A stretch of 64,000 bases of DNA. It comes from Ottelia alismoides (Eukaryota; Streptophyta; Magnoliopsida; Alismatales; Hydrocharitaceae). Of the stretch, positions 45,601 through 56,080 are shown one piece after another (positions within the stretch are counted from its first letter, which is position 1; each line of letters opens with the position of its first letter). The position numbers and the translations under genes were made by a program. The notes beneath the pieces were generated by a model that saw only the letters and a program-made list of their open reading frames with translations, searched no databases and was not told the DNA's origin. The stretch covers positions 434,001 through 498,000 of the forward strand of contig JAZKJV010003119.1 in the NCBI GenBank assembly GCA_037367405.1, in the 5' to 3' direction.

Positions 45601-46240
45601 TATTTTTATTATATATATATAAGGGTGAAATAAATAGATATATACATTTATATACATGGTATTTATACAATGTATTTTTGTATTTTAATTTTGTAATTTT
45701 TATTTGATTTTTGTTTTGTTTCTTTTTATTTATTTTATTTACAAAATATGCCATAGAATATTCACAAAAAGTTCTGAAAATAATTTCATTTATTTATAGG
45801 GTTAAATAAATACAGGATAATGGTCTATGCACATGGTGAAGGTATATTTTTGAATTTTTGATTTTTTTATTTGTATTTTGTTTTTAATAAGATATATACA
45901 AATACTTACAACATATTTTTGGGTGAGGAAAATATAATTTATTGTATTTACAGAAGTATATACACATGAGCTCCTATCTCCCTCTACTTTGGCTTTTATG
46001 CGGTCAGGCCCATGCTGAGCCCTCCCTTGGGTTAGGTTGCTCAATATTTATTCTAAATATTTCCCTCTTTTTCTTTTTGCTCTTTATTCTTTTTATTTTT
46101 GCACAAAAACATGCTAATTATAGGTTTTTACACAATGCATGCTTTTGGTAATTATTTGTATTTACACATATCTACATGTATTTGCAAAGGTTTTTGTAGC
46201 TAAAATATAAGAATAAAGAGTGATGAATGGGTATTCATCA
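42616..46240 (-). mobile_element. 5' LTR of element A
   Basis: 3625 bp, TG...CA, essentially identical to the copy at 28850-32474. In element direction the promoter module is GATTGGTCCACG followed by the paired W-box at 45286-45301. A TATA-like ATTTATATC (45076-45084) follows, giving a predicted start near 45045, so U3 is about 1.2 kb and R plus U5 about 2.4 kb. The right target duplication GGACC follows at 46241-46245. Confidence 0.95.
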
Positions 46241-46245
46241 GGACC

Positions 46246-47218
46246 CCTCGAATTTCTTCACGGTTTTTTTACGCGGTTTTGATTTTTCACTGCCTTTTCC
46301 GATTTCTCGCGGTTTTTCGAGCCCCTAGCCTTAGGAATTTCTGCTTGATTGTGACGTAATTCATAGGATCCAAACACCCTAATACATTTGCCTATTCCTA
46401 TAGTTCGGTAATTGGATCTATAATAAAATATTAATAAAATAGTCAGTTCACTCCCTTCGAGCCTATGTGCCGTGAGCCCGCCCTGTCAAGCGCTACTCCT
46501 GAACTCGACATGTCGAGAAGAGGAGGGGTGGACCTAGGCCGGACTCTTGGATTGGAGGTGGGTGGTTGACTATCTGTTCTTTCGAGTAGCACTGCTGTTT
46601 AGGGACTCGGTTTTCCACCTGCACCATTTAGGTAGTTTATTTTCAGTCTTTCAATTCTGCGCGGATCATTTTGCATGTAGACTGCCGGAGTCAGGTACGC
46701 ATTTCTTACTCTGCATGCATCATTGATTTCATCGCGCATCGGCTTTTTCGTCTTCTCCCCATGTTTTGGATTAAAATAACCAGGAGAACCGAAAAATTCG
46801 TTAGGCGATTTGTTTGATTAATGAAATATACATAAAAAGAAAAACAATAAAATTTGGGATTGCTAACTTTATTGACCCTAAAAGACGCTCACCGAAAAAT
46901 TTTTCTGGGGGAGAGCAACCCCCTCATTGTCTGGTTTGCTTGTGCGAGAGAGTGACCCCGAACATTAGGTAGAGCCCTCCGATATTCTTCTTGACTGATA
47001 ACGATCTCTTTCTGTACGGGAAAGTCAGTTGAGAAAATATCGGGTAACCCAACAGGTCACGTAATCGCTCTGCTATCCTTACTGATCACCAAAATAAAAT
47101 TGACAAGATAATTGACCGAGCCTTTACGGTCTTCAGCTCGTGTTGCGTTGGTGAATCGGGGGTTTGCTTGTGATCATATTTGTTTCCAGATCTCATCCAC
47201 CTGACTCGCCAGATCACG
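46246..47218 (+). other. leader of element B, second part, with probable intron (46695-47189)
   Basis: Continues the leader from 28849 without loss, judged against the leader of element A. TCAG|GTACGC at 46695 and TTTGTTTCCAG at 47189 define a 495-nt intron at the same place as in A. The sequence after the acceptor (ATCTCATCCACCTGACTCG) is close to that of A. The gag ATG lies at 47219. Confidence 0.65.
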
Positions 47219-48760
47219 ATGATGGGCAGGAGGTCTCGTAGGCAGCCTCTGGCTGCACCGTTTTTTAGCACTCCAGCCCACTCATCTAGGTGGGTTCGTG
47301 GGAGCTCAGACCCGCTCTCCGAACCCGAGTTCGATTCCGCCCTGTTCCCCCTCGACCCCCCTTCTTCTGAGACTGAGATACCAGTGCCAGAGGAGAGATA
47401 GACAGATGATTTCTCGGCACCTGAGTTTGGATGTTTTGATTTTTCAGAGACTATGCCAGCAGCAGTGACGATCGCACCGGTGGTCCCCGAGGAGAGCAGA
47501 CTTTTGTCCTGGACCATGGTGCGATTAACTCCACCCTGATCGCCTCCCTAGACTCAGTTCAGCAGCAGTTGAGGGATCAGGGAGCTTTTATGATAGAGAT
47601 GAGGCGCGAGATGGAGCAGATGAGAGCCGACCGCGAGCAGCACGGCCCAGGGGGAGGACCCGACGATGCGGCAGCAGCCGCCACCGCAGCAGGAGCAGCA
47701 GGATCTCCGAGACCGATGCGGGAGTTACACAACCCCGGATCGACTTTGACGCACCGTTGGGTGGTACTACCAGCGATCGTGGGGGACTTCAAGTTCCCCC
47801 CAAACACCTTGCAGCTTCTTCCCCGGTTTCATGGGATGGCTACTGAGGAGCCCCATCACCACCTACAGGAGTTCGAGATGATATGCAGCACTGTCCACGA
47901 TCGTCAGGTGGACCAGGATACCATACGGATGATTGCCTTCCCCTTCTCCTTGGCAGACAGAGTAGCCACATGGCTGAAGCACTTGGGGAAGTTCGTCTAC
48001 ACTTGGGAGCAGCTCCGCATCGAGTACTTGCATAAGTACTATCTACTCGGGCGGACGAACGCCGCTAGAGCCCTGATCAGCAACTTCTCCATGCTCCCCC
48101 AACGAGCAGTTCCACGAGGCATGGGAGAGGTTCAGAGAGCTGGCCGACAGATGCCCACACCATGATATTTCCAAGTCGAACCTTGTTCAGAGCTTTTTCA
48201 GCGGGCTGACACCAGAGCTTCAGGGCTTGGTGAACGCTTCTTGTGGTGGGTCCTATTTCGCCAAGGATCACGATCAGGTCTGGGCCATCTACGAGGAGAT
48301 GACCGAGAACTACATGATGATGTCCTAGACCCGATTGTACACTCAAGGACGAGCCCAGCCACAGATCGTGCAGTACTAGAGGATAGCACGGGTCGACGCC
48401 GGTCCTTCCAGTTCGTTCGCGGCAGCAGCACAGGCAGAGAGTTCAGCCGCAGACATGGGGATCATCAGCGAGAAGCTGGACCGGATGGAGATTATTGAGA
48501 AGAAGCAGTGTCAGGGCATCACGCAGATGGAGCAGATGGCACAGACTCTGAGTGGCCTGAAGACACAGCTCATGTGTCTCCAGGAGGCACAGACGGCTTC
48601 ACAGCCTCATCTTCAGGCACGAGGCGATCAGAGTAGCAGCAGCAGCTCGTCCCAGCGCTCCAGCTCCCACCAGCAGCCTAGACAGATCCATCTTGTACAT
48701 GCGGAGCCGTACTAGCAGCCGCAGCTCACCTATCAGGCGCCACCATCCCCTGACACACAG
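47219..48760 (+). pseudogene. element B gag, degenerate
   Basis: It starts MMGRRSRRQPLAAP, as in element A. A stop at 47399-47401 follows EER. The capsid region lies at 47569-48165 (FPPNTLQLLPRFHG, WLKHLGKFVYTWEQL). A one-base insertion near 48102 shifts the frame. Stops TAG at 48326-48328, 48377-48379 and 48713-48715 each replace a CAG of element A. The alanine run of A is shorter and interrupted here. The product would be the nucleocapsid precursor; this copy cannot make it. Confidence 0.9.
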
Positions 48761-50797
48761 ATGGTGGTATACCAGCCGGATCAGCCTCTGGCAGTACTCC
48801 CGCCAGCCCCTTACGAGTCAGAGCTGTTGATGGATGTCAACGGGATTTGGTACGACCGCCCCCAGCCCGATATCCGACAAGACCATCCCGGATTCCGTTG
48901 GGCGGCCGGAGGTGCCCAGCCCCAGCAGCAGCCGTTAGGACAGGGTGGCCAGTACAGCCATCAGAGGGATCACCAGCAGCAGCAGCCCCCAGCATACACT
49001 CAGCAGCAGCCACAACAGTCACCGTTGTATGGTCCTCGTCCCCATCAGCAGGGACAGTCTTGGAGGCGAGAGAAGCCTCAGCAGCAATATCATCCCCAGT
49101 CTTACCCCTCTCATACACAGCAGCAGCAACCTAACTTCCAGAGAGGCTACCCGTCAGGGTTTCATGGGCCATCCTATGAGAACCCCACCTTGGATGGCAT
49201 AGCTCGCCTCCTCACAGATCAGCAGGCTACCTTTCGATGGGAGATGGATGAGTTCCGCCAGGAGATGCGGAACATAGTGAGAGGGAAGGCCGCCATCCCT
49301 GCCCAGATAGAGCCGAACCACAACAACCTGAAGAGGAAATCTGAGCAGGTAGTTTGTACTGAGTATGCCACTCCTAGTGATACATTTGGAGATATGTCTG
49401 CATATTTGTTTGATACTGATTTTGTCACACTTAGGAGCGATAGGATGCCAGCAAGCGACGCCTTGTCTGAGCGACACCACGAGGATCCTTCTAGAGTGTC
49501 CGACGAGGAGGAGAGAGGTACTGAGGCCGCTAGAGATGATGACGATGGTACTGATGCCACCACAGATGCTGATCTCACCAACGGTGCTGAGGCCGCCATT
49601 TCACCAGTTGGAGGAGGTGGTACTGAGGCCACCCATGTTGCCGAGCCAGAGCGCGGTACTGAGGCTGTGAGTCTTCCAGCCGAGGGTGGTGCTGATGCCA
49701 CCAGTTCTTCTGAGAGTCCTGTAGTTTTTCCTTTTGCTGATGTATCTCGAGACATTTCTGGAAATAATGGAAAGGATTTGTTTTCTTCTGGTCCCACTGT
49801 GGTGCATGATGTATGTGTGGATCCGGCCGTCGAGCCGTCTAGACCCTTTCCTAGTCCTTCATCTGAGAAGGACCCTGTGATCCCCTTACCTAGAGCTCTT
49901 CAGATGGGGAAGAGGAAGAAAAATGAAAATTCCAAAAAGAGGCAGCAGGAAGAGTTCAGCCAGCAGATGATAGACCGTTTTCATATACAGTTGACTCTTC
50001 AGGAGGCCTTGCAGCACATCCCTCTACTCCAGCGTTCACTTAGAGACAGGACTACAGTCAGGAGGAATAGGAGGAACCACCATTCAGAGATACATGTGCT
50101 AACCAGAGCTACTTGTTTCGCGATCCAGAACCGTCTGCCGGCCAAGAGGCCAGATTCCGGAGCCCCGTATGTCAGATGCCATATCAGAGAGCAGAGGTTT
50201 GACCGTACTCTATTAGACAGTGGATCGTTTATCAACCTACTTCCGGCAGCCCTTCTCGACCGCTTCGAGTTAGGCACTCTTTGACAGAGCAGGACAGTCC
50301 TTCAGTTTGCTGATCGATCTGTCAAGAGGCCGAAGGGGTTGTTGAGTGACGTTGTCGTCACGATTCAGGGCCTGCAATTCTCCGTGGACTTCGTAGTGTT
50401 GGACATGGAGATCCCTGAGTCAGTGACCGATACCCCCATCATTCTAGGTCGCCCGTTCTTGGCCACAACCAAGGCAGTGACCAACCATGATAGCGGGAAG
50501 GTATACTTTCGCGTCGAGGGCGAAAGTGTACAAATAGAGACGGTCGAGGACAGCAGAGCCAGAGATAGAGCATGCTTAGAGACTACTTCAGATACAGAGC
50601 AGATGGCAGATGCCGGGCCAGACATCCACCAGGACTGCGACTTTGTGATTACAGATGATGAGGCAGTTTGGGCAAATCCTGATGCACAGGCTATCCTCTC
50701 ACCTTCAGAGACCACAGATGCAGAGACGCCAGCAGAGGACAGCTTGGAGAGCACATTCCTGGTCCAGGATACTTTTGAGGCAGCAGAGCCAGTTTGA
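48761..50797 (+). pseudogene. element B gag tail, linker and protease, degenerate
   Basis: An open stretch of 507 codons (48761-50284) covers the glutamine-rich part, the GTEAA/GTDAT-type repeats (about 49510-49700) and the start of retropepsin with DSGSF at about 50216-50230. A TGA at 50282-50284 interrupts the protease. The second half (50339-50797) carries PIILGRPFLATTKA. The catalytic Asp-Ser-Gly is kept. More repeats follow at 50827-50850. Confidence 0.9.
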
Positions 50798-52706
50798 GAC
50801 CGCGAGACAGACTTGTTTTCTGATGACGGTGGTACTGAGGCCACCATGGATGATACAGATCCCTCGGAGTCAGATTTTGACTGGGCAAAGTTTGATGATT
50901 ACATACCAGATCTGACTTCCACTGAGCCTACAGTCAGGGAGGAGGTAGATGCCATGCAGAGCAAAGACAGTCCAGTTGAGAAGCCTTCCCCAGATCCAGT
51001 TTGCGAGAGAGAGCTCTCATTTTCCTGAGCAGATTTGGTCGCATACACTCAGATTCTTCAGAAGCCATATTTGCCAGCACTAGTTTGTCCAGAGCTGAAG
51101 CCACTTCCTGCATCACTGAAGTATAGGTTCCTTACGGGTGAGCATGAGATGTACCCAGTCATTATCTCCGCTGATTTGACTGGAGAGCAAGAATCCCGTC
51201 TGATGGGGATTCTTGAAAAGAACCGCAAGGCGATAGGATGGAGCGTAGCAAATCTCCAGGGAATCAGTCCGGCTCTGTGCTCTCACCACATCTATCTTGA
51301 GGATGAGGCAAAGCCGTCGCGTGAGTTCCAGCAGCGGCTGAACCAGAATCTGAGAGAGGTTGTCATGAAGGAAATCTCGAAGTGGTGGAGCGCCGATTTT
51401 ATCTATCCCATCTTCGACTCGAGTGGGTCAGCCCGTTGCATGTGGTGCCCAAGAAGACGGGCATCACTTGTTGTCACGGAGTTCGGAGAGGAGATCGCTA
51501 CACGAGTACCCACTTCTTGGAGGGTCTGCGTAGATTACAGACGACTCAACCAGGCCACCAAGAAGGATCATTTCCCCTGCCCTTTATTGATCATATCATT
51601 GAGAGACTAGCAGGGAAGAGCCACTACTGTTTTCTGGATGGGTACTCGGGCTATAACCAGGTGGTCATCGCTCCCGAGGACCAGGACAAGACTACCTTTA
51701 CCTGTCCCTTCGGCACATACACCTTCCGACGCATGCCATTTGGGCTATGCAATGCCCCAGCGACTTTTCAGAGATGTATGTTGTCGATCTTTTCGGACAT
51801 GGTAGGGGAGTGCTTGGAGGTCTTTATGGATGATTTCTTGATTTACGGCGACGGATTCAACTCCTGCCTTGACTGCCTAGACCGAGTCCTTCAGCGATGC
51901 ATTGAGGTTCGCCTGGTATTATCTTGGGAGAAGATTCACTTCATGGTGACTCAAGGGATAGTGCTTGGCCACATCATCTCCAATAGGGGCATAGAGGTTG
52001 ATCCGGCCAAGGTGGATGTCATTATCAAACTCGCACCACCGTCCAACTTGCGGCAGTTACGGTCTTTTTAGGGCACGTTGGTTTCTACCGATGATTCATT
52101 CGCGATTTCAGTAGGGTTGCCTGACCGTTGACTGATCTTCTAACGAAAGACACCGAGTTCCTTGTCGATGACAAGTGTCTTTCGTCGTTTGAGACTCTCA
52201 AGAGATGTGTGATAGAGGCTCCTGTCCTTCAGCCACCCGATTAGTCTCTCCCATTCGAGATCATGACGGATGCCTCTGATTTTGCCGTGGGGGCCGTTCT
52301 GGGACAGAGGAGGGATGGAGTCCCATTTGCTATCCACTACGCTGGCCGCACATTGGATTCCGCACAGCGGAATTACACAGTCACAGAGAAGGAGATGCTA
52401 GCCGTAGTCTTTTCCCTAGATAAGTTCAGATCGTACATTATTGGATCTAGAGTGACCTTGTATACTGATCATACCGCCATCAGGTACCTCATGGCAAAGA
52501 AGGATGGCAAGGCCAGACTGACTAGATGGATCCTTCTACTCCATGAGTTTGACATAGAGATTAAGGATAAGCCTGGAGTCAAGAATGTGGTGCCGGATCA
52601 TCTCTCCCGATTGGAGTATCTTGAGGATTCTGAGCAGACTGACCCTATTTGTGAGACCTTTCCAGATGAGGCGATCCTTGCTATCGCCTCTCCCATGGTA
52701 CGCTGA
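50798..52706 (+). pseudogene. element B reverse transcriptase and RNase H, degenerate
   Basis: RT motifs DYRRLNQATKKDHFP, DGYSGYNQVVIAPEDQ and FMDDF (51823-51837) are recognisable. They are spread over two overlapping frames between 51382 and 51610 because of compensating frameshifts. A deletion near 52067 and stops at 52122-52124 (TGA for CGA) and 52242-52244 (TAG for TGG) separate RT from RNase H. RNase H (52263-52706) begins [14 protein letters not shown] and keeps [10 protein letters not shown] and [10 protein letters not shown]. Inactive. Confidence 0.9.
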
Positions 52707-53977
52707 TATTGTGAACTATCTTGTTGCCAAGAAAGTTCCACAAGATTGGCCCAGGCAGAAACTTGAGACCTTCCTCGCGAAGGCCAAGTTTTACCATTGG
52801 GAGGATCCCATCCTTTACCATGAGGGAGGGGATAGTATCTGGCGTAGGTGCATTCCTCAAGAGGAGCATCACAGCGTCCTTACTTACTGCCACAAGCTTG
52901 AGGCAGGAGGACATCACTCAGGGAGGAGAACGGCACAGAAACTGCTCCAATCCGGCCTATGGTGGCCTACTCTCTTCAAGGACTCTGATGAGTTCGTGAA
53001 GAGATGTACTGACTGTCAGAGGATGGGCACTTGTGGACAGCGTGATATGATGCCGATGCAGCCCATACACTTCTGTGAGGTTTTTGACGCATGGGGCATC
53101 GATTTCATGGGTCCATTCCCTAAGAGTCAGGGATTTGAGTACATTCTGTTGGCCGTTTGATTATGTGAGTCGTTGGGTTGAGGACATCCCCGCCCGAACC
53201 GCAGATGCTAGGACTATTTGCCGATTTTTGAGGAAGAATATCATTTCACGGCTCGGGGAGCCTAGAATATTGATATCTGACGGGGGGTCTCATTTCGTCA
53301 ACGATAAGGTAAAGGCCCTTGCTAGCGAGTTCAGCATAGACCATCGAGTTGCCACTCCATACCACCCTCAAACGAATGGTCTTGCTGAAGTGTCGAACAG
53401 AGAGATCAAGACTATATTGCAGAAAGTCGTCCGCCCTGACTGAAAGGATTGGTCATAGCTTTTGGACTCGGTCTTGTGGGCATATCGGACGTCTTTCAAG
53501 ACTCCTTTGGGTACATCTCCCTTTCGCCTCATTTATGGCAAGCCATGCCATTTACTTGTTGAGCTGAGACATAGGTCGCTTTGGGCAGTCACTGATATAC
53601 TCTTGGATTCAGATAGTGTAGGCGACCAGAGGAGGGCAGAGTTAGCAGCCCTGGAGGAGCTTCGTGATACCACCTTTTCAAACAGCCTACATTATAAGGA
53701 GAGAGTGAAGGAGTGGCATGATTCTCATATCAGCCACAAGCAGTTTGAGTCAGGACAGAGAGTATGGTTGTTTGATGCTAGGCTTAGATTACTCCTAGGG
53801 AAGCTACAGAGCAAATGGAAGGGATCATATTTGGTGAGAAAGGTACATGACAATGGGAGTATTGACATATCTGAGTTGTCTTCTGAGAGTACCTTTCGAA
53901 TGAACGGCCAGCGGCTCAAGCCATATCTAGATCATGAGTCGCGGGTCATTGATGTTGCCCCTATTCACTTTGCGTGA
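52680..53977 (+). pseudogene. element B integrase, degenerate
   Basis: The HHCC finger is near 52870-53010 (HHSVLTYCHKLEAGGHHSG, CTDCQRMG). The core has GIDFMGPF, then a one-base insertion near 53157, then ISDGGSHF and GLAEVSNRE. Stops at 53441-53443 (TGA for CGA) and 53456-53458 (TAG for CAG). The C-terminal module (53462-53977) includes [11 protein letters not shown], where the P of GPY is S, and runs to IHFA. This shows the C-terminal end that element A lost by frameshift. Confidence 0.9.
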
Positions 53978-54109
53978 GATGTGGTCTCTTGACTCACATC
54001 TATTGCATCTCACGCATGATTATCATTGTTCTTCCGACCTGTATAGATCCAGTTGTCCATATCACTCTATTCTTTAGTCCCACATCCCTTTTCCCATCTT
54101 ATGATTATG

Positions 54110-54470
54110 CTATACTTAGGGTGTACTTTACCCTAAGTATAGGGGGATGTAGGACCTTTGGGTATTCTTTTGATTCTTTCTACACCTGTTTTGTTGCCTA
54201 TACTTAGGGATACTTCACCCTAAGTATTGGGGGGGGGGGGTAGAATCTGTACATTCTTCACTCGGTTTTCCCTTTGAGTACAGCCTGCTATACTTAGGAT
54301 TATTTGATCCTAAGTATAGGGGGAAAAGTCGAGGTTCTCTTGAGATTCTATTCTTTGATTCATCTCTGTATATAGCCATTCCTTTTCACTTTCCTATACT
54401 AAGAACGAGTTATGTCTTCTTCATCGCTCTTGATCACTTTGAGGGCATCGTTCGAGCTAAGTATAGGGGG
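54110..54470 (+). repeat. cluster of four PPT-like hairpins in element B
   Basis: Hairpins lie at 54110-54142, 54198-54228, 54298-54319 and 54394-54465. Each is followed by a run of five or more G; the second run has grown to 12 G (54229-54240). The 3' arms read CCTAAGTATAGGGGG or close variants, the same word as the PPT at 56068-56080. Confidence 0.9.
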
Positions 54471-55110
54471 TGTATATATTTCATATATACTTTAGCCATA
54501 ACTCGTACTTTGTGTGAGTGTGTGAAGAAATAAAAATGGCTACAAATCCATAAAATTTAAAAATTTTCCGTTGTATATAAAAATTCGTCTTGCGCATACC
54601 TATTTATTTATATAAATAATTTTTGTACAAATGATTGAAAAATGATTTGTGTAAAGGATTTGTAAATATTTTCAGAACAAAATCTATGTATATAGTACAA
54701 AATTTTTGTAAAATGTTTTGAAAACAAAAAGTTTGCAAAAACCTTGTGTAAATGTTTGTAAATATTTTGCAAAACTTCGCATTCATGCATACATCCATGT
54801 TTTCAAACATTTTTCAAAAATTTTGCATGATTGTAAATATTTGTAAAGTGCACATTTGTAAATAGCATCTTTGTAAATATTTGTATAGTTTTTCCTAGAT
54901 TATAGTTGACATTTAAACTAGCCTGGAATTAAATTGGAAAATGGAGCTTGATTAATATCTTAATCCACTTAATCATAAGAGGAACCTTATAGGGCTTAGG
55001 GTTAAGGCTGTTCAGGTCCATTGGGACTTAATTCTTTGAGTCCACTAGGCTATGAGCATATGTCATCTTGATGAGCCTAAGTAGAGCACTTAACAACACA
55101 CGCATGACTC

Positions 55111-55497
55111 TTAGAGACAATGGCTGACTTGCACCAGCACTTTACACACAGCTCTCCACGGATGAGGTGGTGAGGAGGCAGTTTCCTTTGGCTCGGGGTA
55201 GCATATGAGGGTAGTACTTCTAGGCGGAACCTCTCTTCTTCTCCTAGTGAAGGAAGTGCGTCTCAACTTGGTCTGGTGGTGATGAAGTCTAAAGACAGAA
55301 GTTGTGGGTTGCAATAAAGCTTCAAAAGAGGGATAGTCTACTGGCTCAAGAGGAAAAACTCCATGTATATATGCTGCACCATGTAGATATGTTGTACAGT
55401 GCACATGAAAAAAAATGTGCAAAAAGAAAAAAAACTCCAAAAAAGTGGTGGGTCGGACTGAAAATTTAATAACCCCACCGGAGTGTATATAGTCCAA
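55111..55497 (-). other. antisense open frame of 128 codons in element B
   Basis: Opposite to pol, uninterrupted, with a hydrophobic N-terminal stretch (TTFLEFFFFLHIFFHVHC) that could be a membrane or signal segment. EPVDYPSFEALLQPTTSVF follows, then a basic, proline-rich C-terminal half. It aligns in the same frame with antisense frames in elements A and C. No domain is recognised and expression is unknown. Confidence 0.4.
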
Positions 55498-56067
55498 TAA
55501 AGCAAAAGCTTATGGTATACATATTACATCTCATGAAGCTTGCAGCGGGAGACTCAGCTACACTGGTTAGAGCTCCCAAGGATACATGGCTAAACTGGCC
55601 ATGGTCCATTCTCTTCTTCCCCCTCTTCTTGAGCCGGTTGCACTTGAACTTAGAAGGGAATACCCCACTTCTCGAGGAAAGAGTTGCTAGACCGAGGCAT
55701 TAGAGTTACCAGGTTGAGGGAGATTGTTTCTTTGTTACTTCTGAGGTGGGGAGCTACATATCACTTACACTGCATGGAAAGATTCATGGTCATTAGAGTT
55801 CATGTATGTAGACTTGTTCTGATCTGGTTTATTGAGGAGTCTTGCCCATAGATTGGTGGAACTTAGAGGCTGTTGAGTTTTAAGCTTAAGTCCAAATAAG
55901 GTTCCGACACATTAATAATCCAAAGATCTGATCGAGCTCCATATTTCAATTTAATGATGGCAAGTTTAATAATCAGCCTTAATCCATGTATATTCTCCTC
56001 TTTTTCTTTTTCTTTCTCTTTTTCACTTCTTTTTCAAATAAGTGTTTGCTAAGGGACTAGAAAAGTT

Positions 56068-56080
56068 AAGTATAGGGGGG
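56068..56080 (+). other. polypurine tract of element B
   Basis: AAGTATAGGGGGG directly precedes the 3' LTR start TGATGAATAC. The upstream sequence TTTGCTAAGGGACTAGAAAA is a slightly decayed version of the hairpin found in A and C. Confidence 0.92.

Larger units (their letters stand above)
28850..46240 (-). mobile_element. complete young Athila-like Ty3/gypsy element A
   Basis: 17,391 bp flanked by the perfect 5-bp duplication GGACC (28845-28849 and 46241-46245). The two LTRs are 3625 bp each. By eye I find two substitutions (CATTGTG/CACTGTG near 29787, GGCTAAC/GGCCAAC near 31088) and four one-base indels in homopolymer runs. Minus-strand order: 5' LTR, tRNA-Asp primer site, leader with probable intron, a single gag-pol frame of 2251 codons, 3' non-coding region, PPT, 3' LTR. 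No env-like sense frame is present. It was inserted into the leader of its own relative, element B, in opposite orientation. The near-identity of its LTRs marks a very recent insertion. Confidence 0.96.
53978..56067 (+). other. 3' non-coding region of element B
   Basis: The counterpart of 32488-34600. Hairpins lie at 54110-54470, AT-rich low-complexity DNA at 54480-54900, block A at 55303-55350 and block B at 55637-55685, both on the complementary strand relative to elements A and C. There is no sense ORF. Confidence 0.8.
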
